A program made the position numbers and the translations under genes. A stretch of 5,527 bases of DNA from contig NZ_CAUEQY010000058.1 of NCBI RefSeq assembly GCF_959020145.1, positions 1-5,527 of the forward strand, in the 5' to 3' direction. The notes below the pieces were generated by a model that made no database searches, was not told the origin of the DNA, and saw only the letters and a list, made by a program, of their open reading frames with translations. Positions 1-5,496 of the stretch are shown here, in pieces; position 1 is the stretch's first letter, and the number at the start of each line of letters is the position of its first letter. This stretch comes from an uncultured Bifidobacterium sp. GTDB lineage: Bacteria > Actinomycetota > Actinomycetes > Actinomycetales > Bifidobacteriaceae.

Positions 1-2312
1 TATTCAGCGCTCTCGACGGGCGCAAGCACGGCCTTGAAAAGGACTGCTTGCGCCGGGTGCAGTGCCGGCGGGCGGATGCCGTACGTGGCGAGCGCGCGTC
101 CGGTCATCCTCACGCCTTCGGCCTTCCACCAGCCGAGCGGGCTCTGTCCGTTGGCGATGTCTTGCTTGGCGAGGTCGAGGCTCACGTCAAGCGGCGACAC
201 CTCATACACCTTGTCAGGGTCGAGGCCGGGCAGGCGTACCGGCGCGGCCGGGTAGGTCTGCGAGGTGGTGAGCTGGGTGAAACGGTAGATGGCGGCCGCT
301 TGGTTAGGCATGACCACACCGTCCAAGCGCACTGCCGGATCGGCTGCGTCGGAATGCACGACTGTGTCGACGGCGAACCATTCGCGATGCTTCTTGAATT
401 CGGCGACCCATTCGGCGAGCTTGTCGATATCTTCCTGCGGTTCCTTGAGCAGGTTCCATTCGATGCCCATGTGTCCGAAGAAGGCCATGGCCATACGCAG
501 TTCCTGCGTGGTGGCGCGGTGCGTGGAGTGCGCCGGGGATGCGCCCACATGTTCGCCGATCATTTCCGGCGGCACGAGCAACGAGGTGTAGCGCTGGATG
601 TCGGCGCGTTCCACCGGGTCGACGCAGTCGGATCCCCAAATGCGGTCGGCCACTTCGAGGATGCCGAGGTCCACGCGGCCACCGCCGGAAGAGCAGCTTT
701 CGATTTCAAGTCCTGGATGCGCGGCCTTCAGATCAGTGAAAATGCGATATACGGCGAGCGTCTGCTGGTGCACTGCCGGGCGTCCGGTGCGTGGGGAGAC
801 AGCTTCGGTGACGAGTTTGTTGTGATCCCACTTGATGTAGTCGATGCCGAGTTCGCCGACGAGCTTGTCCATTGCGCCGTAAATGTAGTCGTAGGCGTCC
901 GGATTGGTCAGGTCCACGACCTGCTGGGTACGTCCTTGCATGGGCAGACGGCCTTCGGTGGGCTTCAACACCCAATCGGGATGCGCGCGGAACAGGTCGG
1001 AATCCGGGTTGACCATTTCCGGCTCGAACCACAGACCAAATTCGAGTCCCTTGCCATGCACATAATCGGCGAGCGCCTTGAGCGACTTGTCGCCGTCGGG
1101 CCACACGTCCTGCGAGATCTGCCAGTCGCCGAGGCCGGAGGTGTCGTCGCGGCGGGAGCCGAACCAGCCGTCGTCCACGACGAAGCGTTCCACGCCACTT
1201 TCCACGGCCTTGTCGGCGAGTGCGGTGAGGGTGTCATAATCGTGGTTGAAGTAGACGGCTTCCCATGTGTTGAGAATGACCGGGCGCGGCTTGGGCGCGA
1301 TGTTGTGTTCAGCAAGCCAGTCGCGGTGCACTCGGCGAATGTAGCTGTGGAAGCGGGCTGCGACTTCGTTGAGGCCTTCGCCGTAGGAGCCGATAAGCCA
1401 TGGAGTGGTGTAGGACTCTCCATTGGCGAGGCTGATTTCGCCGCCGAACAGTACTTCGCCGCCGCCGATCACGCCGCTGGTGTATGGCAGGCGTTCCGCG
1501 GAGAGCACGCTGTTACCGCTCCATGCCACGTGTGCGGAGTAGACGTTGCCGTGCGTGAAGCCGAAGCCTTTTTCGCCGACGCTGAGCAGCAGGGTGGCAT
1601 CGAAGTCTGGGCGTCCGGCCATGGATGCTTTGGCGAAGCGGCCGAGGGTGAAGTCCTGGCGCTGCGGGGAGCGTTCGCGCAGATGGTGGCCGGTGGTGGT
1701 GAGGATTTCGTTGGCGTCGGCCGGCACGGTGAATGCGAGTTCGATCTTGCCGACTTCGAGCTGGCCTTCGCCGGTGTTCACGACTTCGGCGTTCTGGCGG
1801 ATGAGGCCGGTTTCATCGAGTTCGCAGGTCCAGATGAGTTTCACATGCTGTTCCTCGTCTTCGGCGGTGACGGTGACGGTTGGGGTCTGCTTGGGTTCGT
1901 CGGCCACGCTCCAGTTCGGGTATCCGTCTTTTTCGCCCATGACGTAGGTTTTGCCAGCCGCCACGGTTTCGGCGGTGATGTTGCTGACTGCGAACTTGCA
2001 GAACAGTTCCACGCCGTCGCGACGCACATCAAAGCGGGTTGCGCCGATCCAGGATTCGGATTGCGTGGGCAGCACGCTCGGCCATGAGGTGTAGTCGAGT
2101 GCGCCAGAAACACGCTGTGGCATTTGCGCGTCGAACATGTCGATCACGGTTGCCGGGGCTGCGAGCGGGCGACCCCAATGCACGAGTCGCGGCAGATCAT
2201 TGCCGGGGAATACGAGTGCGAACGCCACGTTTGCGGCTGGCTGTTCGGCGTAGACCGCAGTGAGTTCGGTACCGTTGGTAGCGTTGCCATGGAAGGTCTG
2301 AATGAGCGTCAT
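1..2312 (-). CDS. aga: Alpha-galactosidase, glycoside hydrolase family 36 (3' end at window edge)
   Basis: Hydrolyses terminal alpha-1,6-galactose from melibiose, raffinose and stachyose (EC 3.2.1.22). No signal peptide is visible, so it should act in the cytoplasm on imported sugars. Reading from ATG at 2312 gives MTLIQTFHGN and 770 uninterrupted codons. An N-terminal beta-sandwich (about 1-330) is followed by the catalytic barrel (about 335-650) and a C-terminal beta domain. Visible GH36 motifs are WEAVYFN (350-356), VVDDGWFG (378-385), WFEPEMV (428-434), DYIKWDHN with predicted nucleophile D496, ESCSSGGGR with C540, and WGSDCVDP with predicted acid/base D562. The catalytic pair was assigned by aligning from memory to characterised GH36 enzymes. 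The start is supported by AAAGGA seven bases upstream. Codon 770 is GAA and the next two bases are TA, so the stop (TAA/TAG) probably lies across the edge; a Tyr codon is the alternative. The length fits bifidobacterial GH36 enzymes. No sugar transporter or regulator gene is in view. Confidence 0.95.
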   Translation of the reverse strand, partial: MTLIQTFHGNATNGTELTAVYAEQPAANVAFALVFPGNDLPRLVHWGRPLAAPATVIDMFDAQMPQRVSGALDYTSWPSVLPTQSESWIGATRFDVRRDGVELFCKFAVSNITAETVAAGKTYVMGEKDGYPNWSVADEPKQTPTVTVTAEDEEQHVKLIWTCELDETGLIRQNAEVVNTGEGQLEVGKIELAFTVPADANEILTTTGHHLRERSPQRQDFTLGRFAKASMAGRPDFDATLLLSVGEKGFGFTHGNVYSAHVAWSGNSVLSAERLPYTSGVIGGGEVLFGGEISLANGESYTTPWLIGSYGEGLNEVAARFHSYIRRVHRDWLAEHNIAPKPRPVILNTWEAVYFNHDYDTLTALADKAVESGVERFVVDDGWFGSRRDDTSGLGDWQISQDVWPDGDKSLKALADYVHGKGLEFGLWFEPEMVNPDSDLFRAHPDWVLKPTEGRLPMQGRTQQVVDLTNPDAYDYIYGAMDKLVGELGIDYIKWDHNKLVTEAVSPRTGRPAVHQQTLAVYRIFTDLKAAHPGLEIESCSSGGGRVDLGILEVADRIWGSDCVDPVERADIQRYTSLLVPPEMIGEHVGASPAHSTHRATTQELRMAMAFFGHMGIEWNLLKEPQEDIDKLAEWVAEFKKHREWFAVDTVVHSDAADPAVRLDGVVMPNQAAAIYRFTQLTTSQTYPAAPVRLPGLDPDKVYEVSPLDVSLDLAKQDIANGQSPLGWWKAEGVRMTGRALATYGIRPPALHPAQAVLFKAVLAPVESAE

Positions 2313-2319
2313 TGCAGCA

Positions 2320-2325
2320 TCCTTT
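2320..2325 (-). promoter_or_regulatory. Ribosome-binding site of aga
   Basis: On the minus strand AAAGGA lies seven bases before the ATG at 2312, a normal Shine-Dalgarno spacing. This fixes the aga start, because no other in-frame start nearby has a comparable site. Confidence 0.75.
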
Positions 2326-2330
2326 ACATA

Positions 2331-2336
2331 TTGCGA
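2331..2336. promoter_or_regulatory. Single TTGCGA half-site near the aga 5' end
   Basis: A lone copy of the TTGCGA hexamer that forms both arms of the two inverted repeats upstream. No partner is found at the 8-bp spacing (TACTGT stands where TCGCAA would be). It lies about 20 bp before the aga start codon, at the start point predicted from the tentative promoter. A protein bound here could block initiation. It may also be chance. Confidence 0.35.
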
Positions 2337-2340
2337 TTGC

Positions 2341-2370
2341 CTTGTACTGTCACCTTCGATGGTATGACAA
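2341..2370 (-). promoter_or_regulatory. Tentative aga promoter
   Basis: On the minus strand TTGTCA (2370-2365) is followed after 18 bases by TACAAG (2346-2341). They match the -35 consensus at five of six positions and the -10 consensus at three to four. Transcription would begin near 2334, giving a leader of about 22 bases that contains the ribosome-binding site. The -10 is weak, and another promoter closer to the inverted repeats is possible. Confidence 0.3.
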
Positions 2371-2416
2371 GCTTCATTTGTTGACGTCGCCGAGCGTGTT
2401 TCTTTCTGTCGGAAAG

Positions 2417-2448
2417 TATTTCTTGCGACCATAGAATCGCAAGAAATA
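2417..2448. promoter_or_regulatory. Perfect 12-bp inverted repeat, probable operator (site 1)
   Basis: Arms TATTTCTTGCGA (2417-2428) and TCGCAAGAAATA (2437-2448) are exact reverse complements around an 8-bp spacer. The inner core TTGCGA-N8-TCGCAA is shared with the repeat at 2527-2546. No T-run follows on either strand, so it is unlikely to be an intrinsic terminator. Its position upstream of a catabolic gene suggests a site for a dimeric sugar-responsive regulator. The spaced arms could suit a ROK- or LacI-type protein, but the regulator is not in the window and the family is a guess. Confidence 0.65.
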
Positions 2449-2451
2449 TTA

Positions 2452-2466
2452 TTACGTAAACATTAC
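2452..2466. promoter_or_regulatory. TTACGTAA palindrome overlapping GTAA-N3-TTAC
   Basis: TTACGTAA (2452-2459) is a perfect 8-bp palindrome. It overlaps GTAA-ACA-TTAC (2456-2466), a second short dyad. It begins four bases right of the 12-bp inverted repeat. It could be a second regulator's operator, but short AT-rich palindromes arise easily by chance. Confidence 0.3.
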
Positions 2467-2474
2467 CGTTGAAA

Positions 2475-2480
2475 TCGCAA
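2475..2480. promoter_or_regulatory. Single TCGCAA half-site between the two operators
   Basis: A lone TCGCAA in the same orientation as the right arm of both inverted repeats. The position where its partner should lie (2461-2466) reads CATTAC, so no dyad is formed. It may be an auxiliary half-site or coincidence. Confidence 0.3.
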
Positions 2481-2489
2481 TCATCTTTA

Positions 2490-2504
2490 CCAAGATTTAC
2501 TTGG
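2490..2504. repeat. Small inverted repeat CCAAG-N5-CTTGG
   Basis: A perfect 5-bp dyad with the 5-base centre ATTTA, lying between the two operator repeats and unrelated to them in sequence. It could form a small hairpin at the end of tadA mRNA, but it has no U-tract and is too weak to be called a terminator. Confidence 0.25.
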
Positions 2505-2526
2505 CATTTCAATATTTCTTACGTTT

Positions 2527-2546
2527 TTGCGACTGCAAAATCGCAA
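2527..2546. promoter_or_regulatory. TTGCGA-N8-TCGCAA inverted repeat, probable operator (site 2)
   Basis: Arms TTGCGA (2527-2532) and TCGCAA (2541-2546) around an 8-bp spacer have the same core and spacing as the longer repeat at 2417-2448. The spacer sequences differ (CTGCAAAA against CCATAGAA), as expected for a protein site recognised through its arms. It abuts the last base of the tadA stop codon. The centres of the two sites are 104 bp apart, close to ten helical turns. No U-tract follows on the minus strand, which argues against a tadA terminator. Confidence 0.6.
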
Positions 2547-2996
2547 TTATCGTTTTCCAGCGAAAAAATCAGTCATCAATCGTGCGCATTCCGATTCACG
2601 AACGCCGCCGATAACTTCCGGAACATGACCGACATGCGGGTCGCGAGGAATGTCCCAAATCGAACCGCATGCACCCAACTTGGCATCCCACGCGCCGAAC
2701 ACGATTCGTCCGACATGCGTTTGCAGGCACGCGCCGGCGCACATCGGGCACGGCTCCAAGGTAACAATCAACGTGCAATCGGCAAGATTCCACGTACCAA
2801 GCGACCGAGCGGCCTGCGTCATGGCCTTGACCTCGGCGTGCGCCAACGGATCGGCGTGCGCCTCGCGCAGATTACGGCCACTGCCGATCACCGCTCCCCC
2901 AGCGTCAAGCACGACGGCACCGACCGGTACCTCGCCTTCCGCGGCGGCCTCGCGGGCCAATTCAATCGCCAGCTCCATGTCGTCACTCCACTGCAT
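2547..2996 (-). CDS. tadA: tRNA-specific adenosine-34 deaminase TadA
   Basis: Zinc enzyme that deaminates A34 to inosine in the ACG anticodon of tRNA-Arg, letting one tRNA read CGU, CGC and CGA (EC 3.5.4.33); usually essential and cytoplasmic. The 149-residue product (MQWSDDMELA...FFAGKR) is normal length for the family. The deaminase signature is complete: HAE at 53-55 gives zinc ligand H53 and proton shuttle E55, and PCPMC at 82-86 gives ligands C83 and C86. N42 is in the usual substrate-contact position, and the GEVPVGAVV block lies at 21-29. ATG at 2996 is preferred because a TATAGT box ends exactly seven bases before it, as in leaderless genes. An internal ATG at 2978 (codon 7) has GGAG seven bases upstream and is an alternative start. 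The same frame stays open far upstream into the antiporter gene, but that part is not family sequence. The next gene on this strand is aga, 234 bp away. Confidence 0.93.
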   Translation of the reverse strand: MQWSDDMELAIELAREAAAEGEVPVGAVVLDAGGAVIGSGRNLREAHADPLAHAEVKAMTQAARSLGTWNLADCTLIVTLEPCPMCAGACLQTHVGRIVFGAWDAKLGACGSIWDIPRDPHVGHVPEVIGGVRESECARLMTDFFAGKR

Positions 2997-3003
2997 ACCC
3001 GCC

Positions 3004-3033
3004 ACTATACGGTTCCGCTCGCGTGAAGCGAAA
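3004..3033 (-). promoter_or_regulatory. tadA promoter, probably giving a leaderless transcript
   Basis: On the minus strand TATAGT (3009-3004) is a good -10 box, with five of six matches to TATAAT. Seven bases separate it from the ATG at 2996, so RNA synthesis should begin at or next to the start codon. No useful Shine-Dalgarno precedes that ATG. The -35 is poor (TTTCGC at 3033-3028, 18-bp spacing). Confidence 0.5.
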
Positions 3034-3052
3034 GACGAAACACGCCCATAAA
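3023..3052 (+). promoter_or_regulatory. Weak candidate promoter of the antiporter gene
   Basis: GTGAAG (3023-3028) and CATAAA (3047-3052) with an 18-bp spacer are the best pair I can find before the TTG start; each matches its consensus only partly. It would place the start point near 3059 and the leader at about 45 bases. It overlaps the tadA promoter on the other strand. Confidence 0.22.
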
Positions 3053-3094
3053 TACCTCTTGGTAGGCTGGAAGAGATTGAAGAAAACGCGCAAA

Positions 3095-3101
3095 AAGGAG
3101 G
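3095..3101 (+). promoter_or_regulatory. Strong Shine-Dalgarno of the antiporter gene
   Basis: AAGGAGG, a full match to the anti-Shine-Dalgarno core, ends four bases before TTG at 3106. The spacing is slightly short, but the match is near perfect and no ATG or GTG is close by in frame. This selects TTG 3106 over the next in-frame TTG at 3121. Confidence 0.75.
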
Positions 3102-3105
3102 CACG

Positions 3106-5178
3106 TTGGCGGCATTCGAGTTGATTGTATGTATTATCGCCGCCGTCGTACTATCTTCATTCCTCAGCCGTTTCATTCCCAAGGTTTCCACACCGCTCGT
3201 GCAGATCGCGTTGGGTGCGCTGGCGTCGCAATTGCCGTTTTTCCCGAACGTCACGCTCGATCCGGAACTGTTCATGGTGCTGTTCATCGCGCCGCTGCTG
3301 TATTTGGAAGCGCATGAAATCGATAAAAGCGAGCTGCTGAAATCCGTTAAATTGTCGCTTTCATTGGCAATTGGACTAGCGATCGCAACCATGGTGGCCG
3401 TTGGTTTCGCACTGCATGCCGTATGGCCCGCAATTCCCCTTGCCGCGGCACTGGCGCTCGGCGCCGCACTTGGACCGACCGACGCGGTCGCCGTATCGTC
3501 GCTCGGCAAGGAAGCCGCGCTTACGCAACGTCAAACCAGCGTGCTTAAAGGCGAATCGCTATTCAACGACGCGTCCGGCATCGTCGGCTTCCAGTTCGCG
3601 ATCGCGGCGGCCGTCAGTGGCGTGTTTACAGTGGGCGATTCGGCCGCACAGTTCGTGTTCTCATTCTTCGGCGGCGCCATTTTCGGCTTGGCAGTAGGCA
3701 TGGTCGCCGACCTGTTATTTGAATCGTTGCGATCTTTCGGCTGGGAGACGACCACAAGCCGTATTTTGATGGAATTGTTCCTGCCGTTCATTCTGTATTT
3801 GGGTGCGGAAGCGGTGCATGTTTCCGGCATTCTTTCGGTGGTGACGGCCGGTTTGATCATCCGTTTCGATCGCACCGGCATCGGCCCGAATGTGGCTCGC
3901 ACCAACATTGTTTCGTCAAGCGTATGGGGGGTATTCTCGTTCACGCTCAACGGCACGGTGTTCATTCTGCTTGGCATGTTGCTGCCGAATGCGATGAGCG
4001 CAAGCTGGGACGATCCGCAAGTCAGCAATTGGCTGCTACTGGTTGCGATTCTTACGGTTTCCGCAGTGGTAATCATCATGCGATTCCTGTGGATTTCATT
4101 GATGCTACGTCTCGCGCGAGATACCGTCACCGGCAAGCGACGCAAGATGACGGCGCAACGTTGGCGTTCGGCCGCGGTCATGACGTTCGGCGGGCCGAAA
4201 GGCACCATCACCCTGTCATTGATGTTCACGATCCCGTACACCATTACGGGAGGCGCGTGGTTCCCCATGCGTGACGAACTGATCTTCATCGCAGGTGGCG
4301 TGATCGTCGTAACCTTGCTGCTCGCCAACTTCCTGCTGCCGCTGCTGGCGCCGAATCGCAATAAAGACACTTCCGTGGAAATGACCGAAATCACCATCGA
4401 AGTGCTGCGACGGACCGTGGAGGAACTGACGGGACGAGTCACACCCGACAATCGTCGTGCGGTGCTGATGATCATCGACTCGTATACGAAACGTATCACA
4501 CGACTGAAGCAGCGCATCGGAGAAATCGATCCGCAAGGGTATATGCAACTGCAGATCGACGCGCTCAACTGGGAGAAGGAATACGTCAAGGCGCGACTGG
4601 TGAAAGTCAAGGCGACGCCGAACGACGACAAGGCAGCGCACGATCTGGAAATCGAAGCATGCGAGCGCCTGCTCGACCAGATCATGAGCTCTCTGCGCCA
4701 TATCGAAACGGAACATAATTCCGGACGCACCATCTGGCGAGTCAAAGGCCGCTTCAGGGCGTTGCAGAGGCGTTTGGGCACGGTGGTGAAGCGTGTGAAC
4801 AGCCGCATTCGCCGCACTACCCCGCTGTTCAGCGACGACGAGCTGTTCGCGCACACCCGCGCGGTGCAGGTGGATGCCATCGAACATGTGATCGACCGCC
4901 TGTATGAGGAGATGGGCCGCGACACGTACAATACGGAACATTGCTCGGCACTGCTGTTGGATTACCGACGAGGCGAGGCTACGCTGAGGTCGCGCCCGAA
5001 TGTGGGCACGAGCGCGGAGGCGCAGGCGCAGGCGGAAGAGGTGAAGCGCGAAAGTTACGGTATCGAGCTGGGTGTGATCCAAGACATGTACGAGGCGGGT
5101 GACATTACGCGCGCGCAATCCAAGCAGCTGCGACGCAACGTGTATGTGATGAGCGTGGACGCCGACGCGCAGATCTAG
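3106..5178 (+). CDS. Na+/H+ antiporter, CPA1 (NhaP/NHE-like) family, with long cytoplasmic tail
   Basis: Membrane exchanger that moves Na+ (or K+/Li+) out against H+, for pH and sodium homeostasis; the cation is not readable from sequence. The 690 residues split into about 12-13 hydrophobic segments (residues 4-415) and a hydrophilic, helix-rich tail (about 417-690). CPA1 signatures are GPTDAVAV at 123-130 (D126 in the crossover region) and GESLFNDASGIV at 149-160, with the N154-D155 transport-site pair. FGGPKGTITLSL at 361-372 sits where most family members have a G-L-R-G-type motif; here Lys (K365) stands at the usual Arg position. The tail has a very basic stretch at 541-570 (12 Arg/Lys of 30) and an Ala/Glu/Gln-rich segment near 637-647, and may be regulatory. 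Start is TTG behind AAGGAGG; stop is TAG. It is divergent from tadA with 109 bp between the starts. NhaP-like is certain at family level; a specific symbol is not. Confidence 0.92.
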   Translation: MAAFELIVCIIAAVVLSSFLSRFIPKVSTPLVQIALGALASQLPFFPNVTLDPELFMVLFIAPLLYLEAHEIDKSELLKSVKLSLSLAIGLAIATMVAVGFALHAVWPAIPLAAALALGAALGPTDAVAVSSLGKEAALTQRQTSVLKGESLFNDASGIVGFQFAIAAAVSGVFTVGDSAAQFVFSFFGGAIFGLAVGMVADLLFESLRSFGWETTTSRILMELFLPFILYLGAEAVHVSGILSVVTAGLIIRFDRTGIGPNVARTNIVSSSVWGVFSFTLNGTVFILLGMLLPNAMSASWDDPQVSNWLLLVAILTVSAVVIIMRFLWISLMLRLARDTVTGKRRKMTAQRWRSAAVMTFGGPKGTITLSLMFTIPYTITGGAWFPMRDELIFIAGGVIVVTLLLANFLLPLLAPNRNKDTSVEMTEITIEVLRRTVEELTGRVTPDNRRAVLMIIDSYTKRITRLKQRIGEIDPQGYMQLQIDALNWEKEYVKARLVKVKATPNDDKAAHDLEIEACERLLDQIMSSLRHIETEHNSGRTIWRVKGRFRALQRRLGTVVKRVNSRIRRTTPLFSDDELFAHTRAVQVDAIEHVIDRLYEEMGRDTYNTEHCSALLLDYRRGEATLRSRPNVGTSAEAQAQAEEVKRESYGIELGVIQDMYEAGDITRAQSKQLRRNVYVMSVDADAQI

Positions 5179-5190
5179 CATCCAACTGAT

Positions 5191-5247
5191 CTGATGGAAT
5201 CAGCAAGCTGGCGTGAGCCGGTGATCCGCAGCGAGTTTGTCTGCGGA
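5191..5247 (+). repeat. Three consecutive small hairpins after the antiporter stop codon
   Basis: CTGAT-GGA-ATCAG (5191-5203) is followed by CTGGC-GTGA-GCCGG (5208-5221), with one G-U pair and a GNRA-type loop. The third is TCCGCAG-N9-CTGCGGA (5225-5247), a perfect 7-bp stem. They start 13 bases after the stop codon. None has a U-tract, so they may protect the 3' end or act in Rho-dependent ending, or simply reflect GC-rich sequence. Confidence 0.4.
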
Positions 5248-5297
5248 CGAACTGTGGAAACGTGGGGGACGAGACAACTGTAGGAACGGAACACGGC

Positions 5298-5328
5298 GTG
5301 GAAGGCGGCAAACTGGAGGCCATTCCAC
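5298..5328 (+). repeat. Bulged hairpin in the 3' gap
   Basis: GTGGAAGGC (5298-5306) can pair with GCC (5319-5321) and TTCCAC (5323-5328), making nine base pairs with one bulged A and a 12-base loop. No T-run follows. Its role is unknown. Confidence 0.35.
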
Positions 5329-5380
5329 AATCTAAAACATGAGGGAATTGAAATTCTCAGATATTTCCCAGAAAACACCA

Positions 5381-5410
5381 GACATGTACTCAGCATCGTC
5401 TGTTTATATA
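5381..5410 (+). promoter_or_regulatory. Possible promoter of a small transcript
   Basis: TATATA (5405-5410) is a reasonable -10 box. The -35 side is weak: GACATG at 5381-5386 with an 18-bp spacer. Start of transcription would fall near 5417. The surroundings are AT-richer than the genes. Confidence 0.28.
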
Positions 5411-5465
5411 GGAGATGTCAGCAAAAGAGCCGACCAGGAACCCACAGCAGTTCCCGACAATTGAA

Positions 5466-5496
5466 CCCTTTCTTCTTCTCTCTCCTTTCTCTCCCC
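5466..5496 (+). other. 31-base pure pyrimidine tract
   Basis: Every base from 5466 to 5496 is C or T, running directly into the terminator stem. In RNA it would be unstructured and rich in anti-Shine-Dalgarno-like pieces (CTCCTTT, TCTCCCC). It could also serve as a Rho loading site. Confidence 0.6.

Larger units (their letters stand above)
5179..5416. other. Gap after the antiporter gene, no protein gene seen
   Basis: These 238 bases hold no reading frame with a recognisable product or a good ribosome-binding site. They contain several small inverted repeats, listed separately, but no U-tract that would end the antiporter transcript here. The first good intrinsic terminator downstream is at 5493-5527. 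The antiporter mRNA may therefore carry a structured 3' untranslated region of about 350 bases. Confidence 0.5.

Noticed and set aside
48..2087. 679-codon open frame on the plus strand opposite aga
   Set aside because: It lies wholly antisense to a gene with intact GH36 motifs. Its translation is low-complexity, rich in His, Val, Ala and Gly, with no family features, as expected from the codon bias of a GC-rich gene.
2417..2448. Reading the 12-bp inverted repeat as a tadA terminator
   Set aside because: No T-run follows the stem on either strand, and its core recurs in the repeat at 2527-2546, which fits an operator better.
2997..3509. Upstream extension of the tadA frame into the antiporter gene
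   Set aside because: The added 171 residues resemble no deaminase sequence, overlap the antiporter start and lie upstream of the TATAGT box; the family length is met from 2996.
3531..4931. 466-codon open frame on the minus strand inside the antiporter gene
   Set aside because: It is a Ser/Arg/Thr-rich shadow with no domain pattern and no start signals, while the sense strand carries clear CPA1 signatures.
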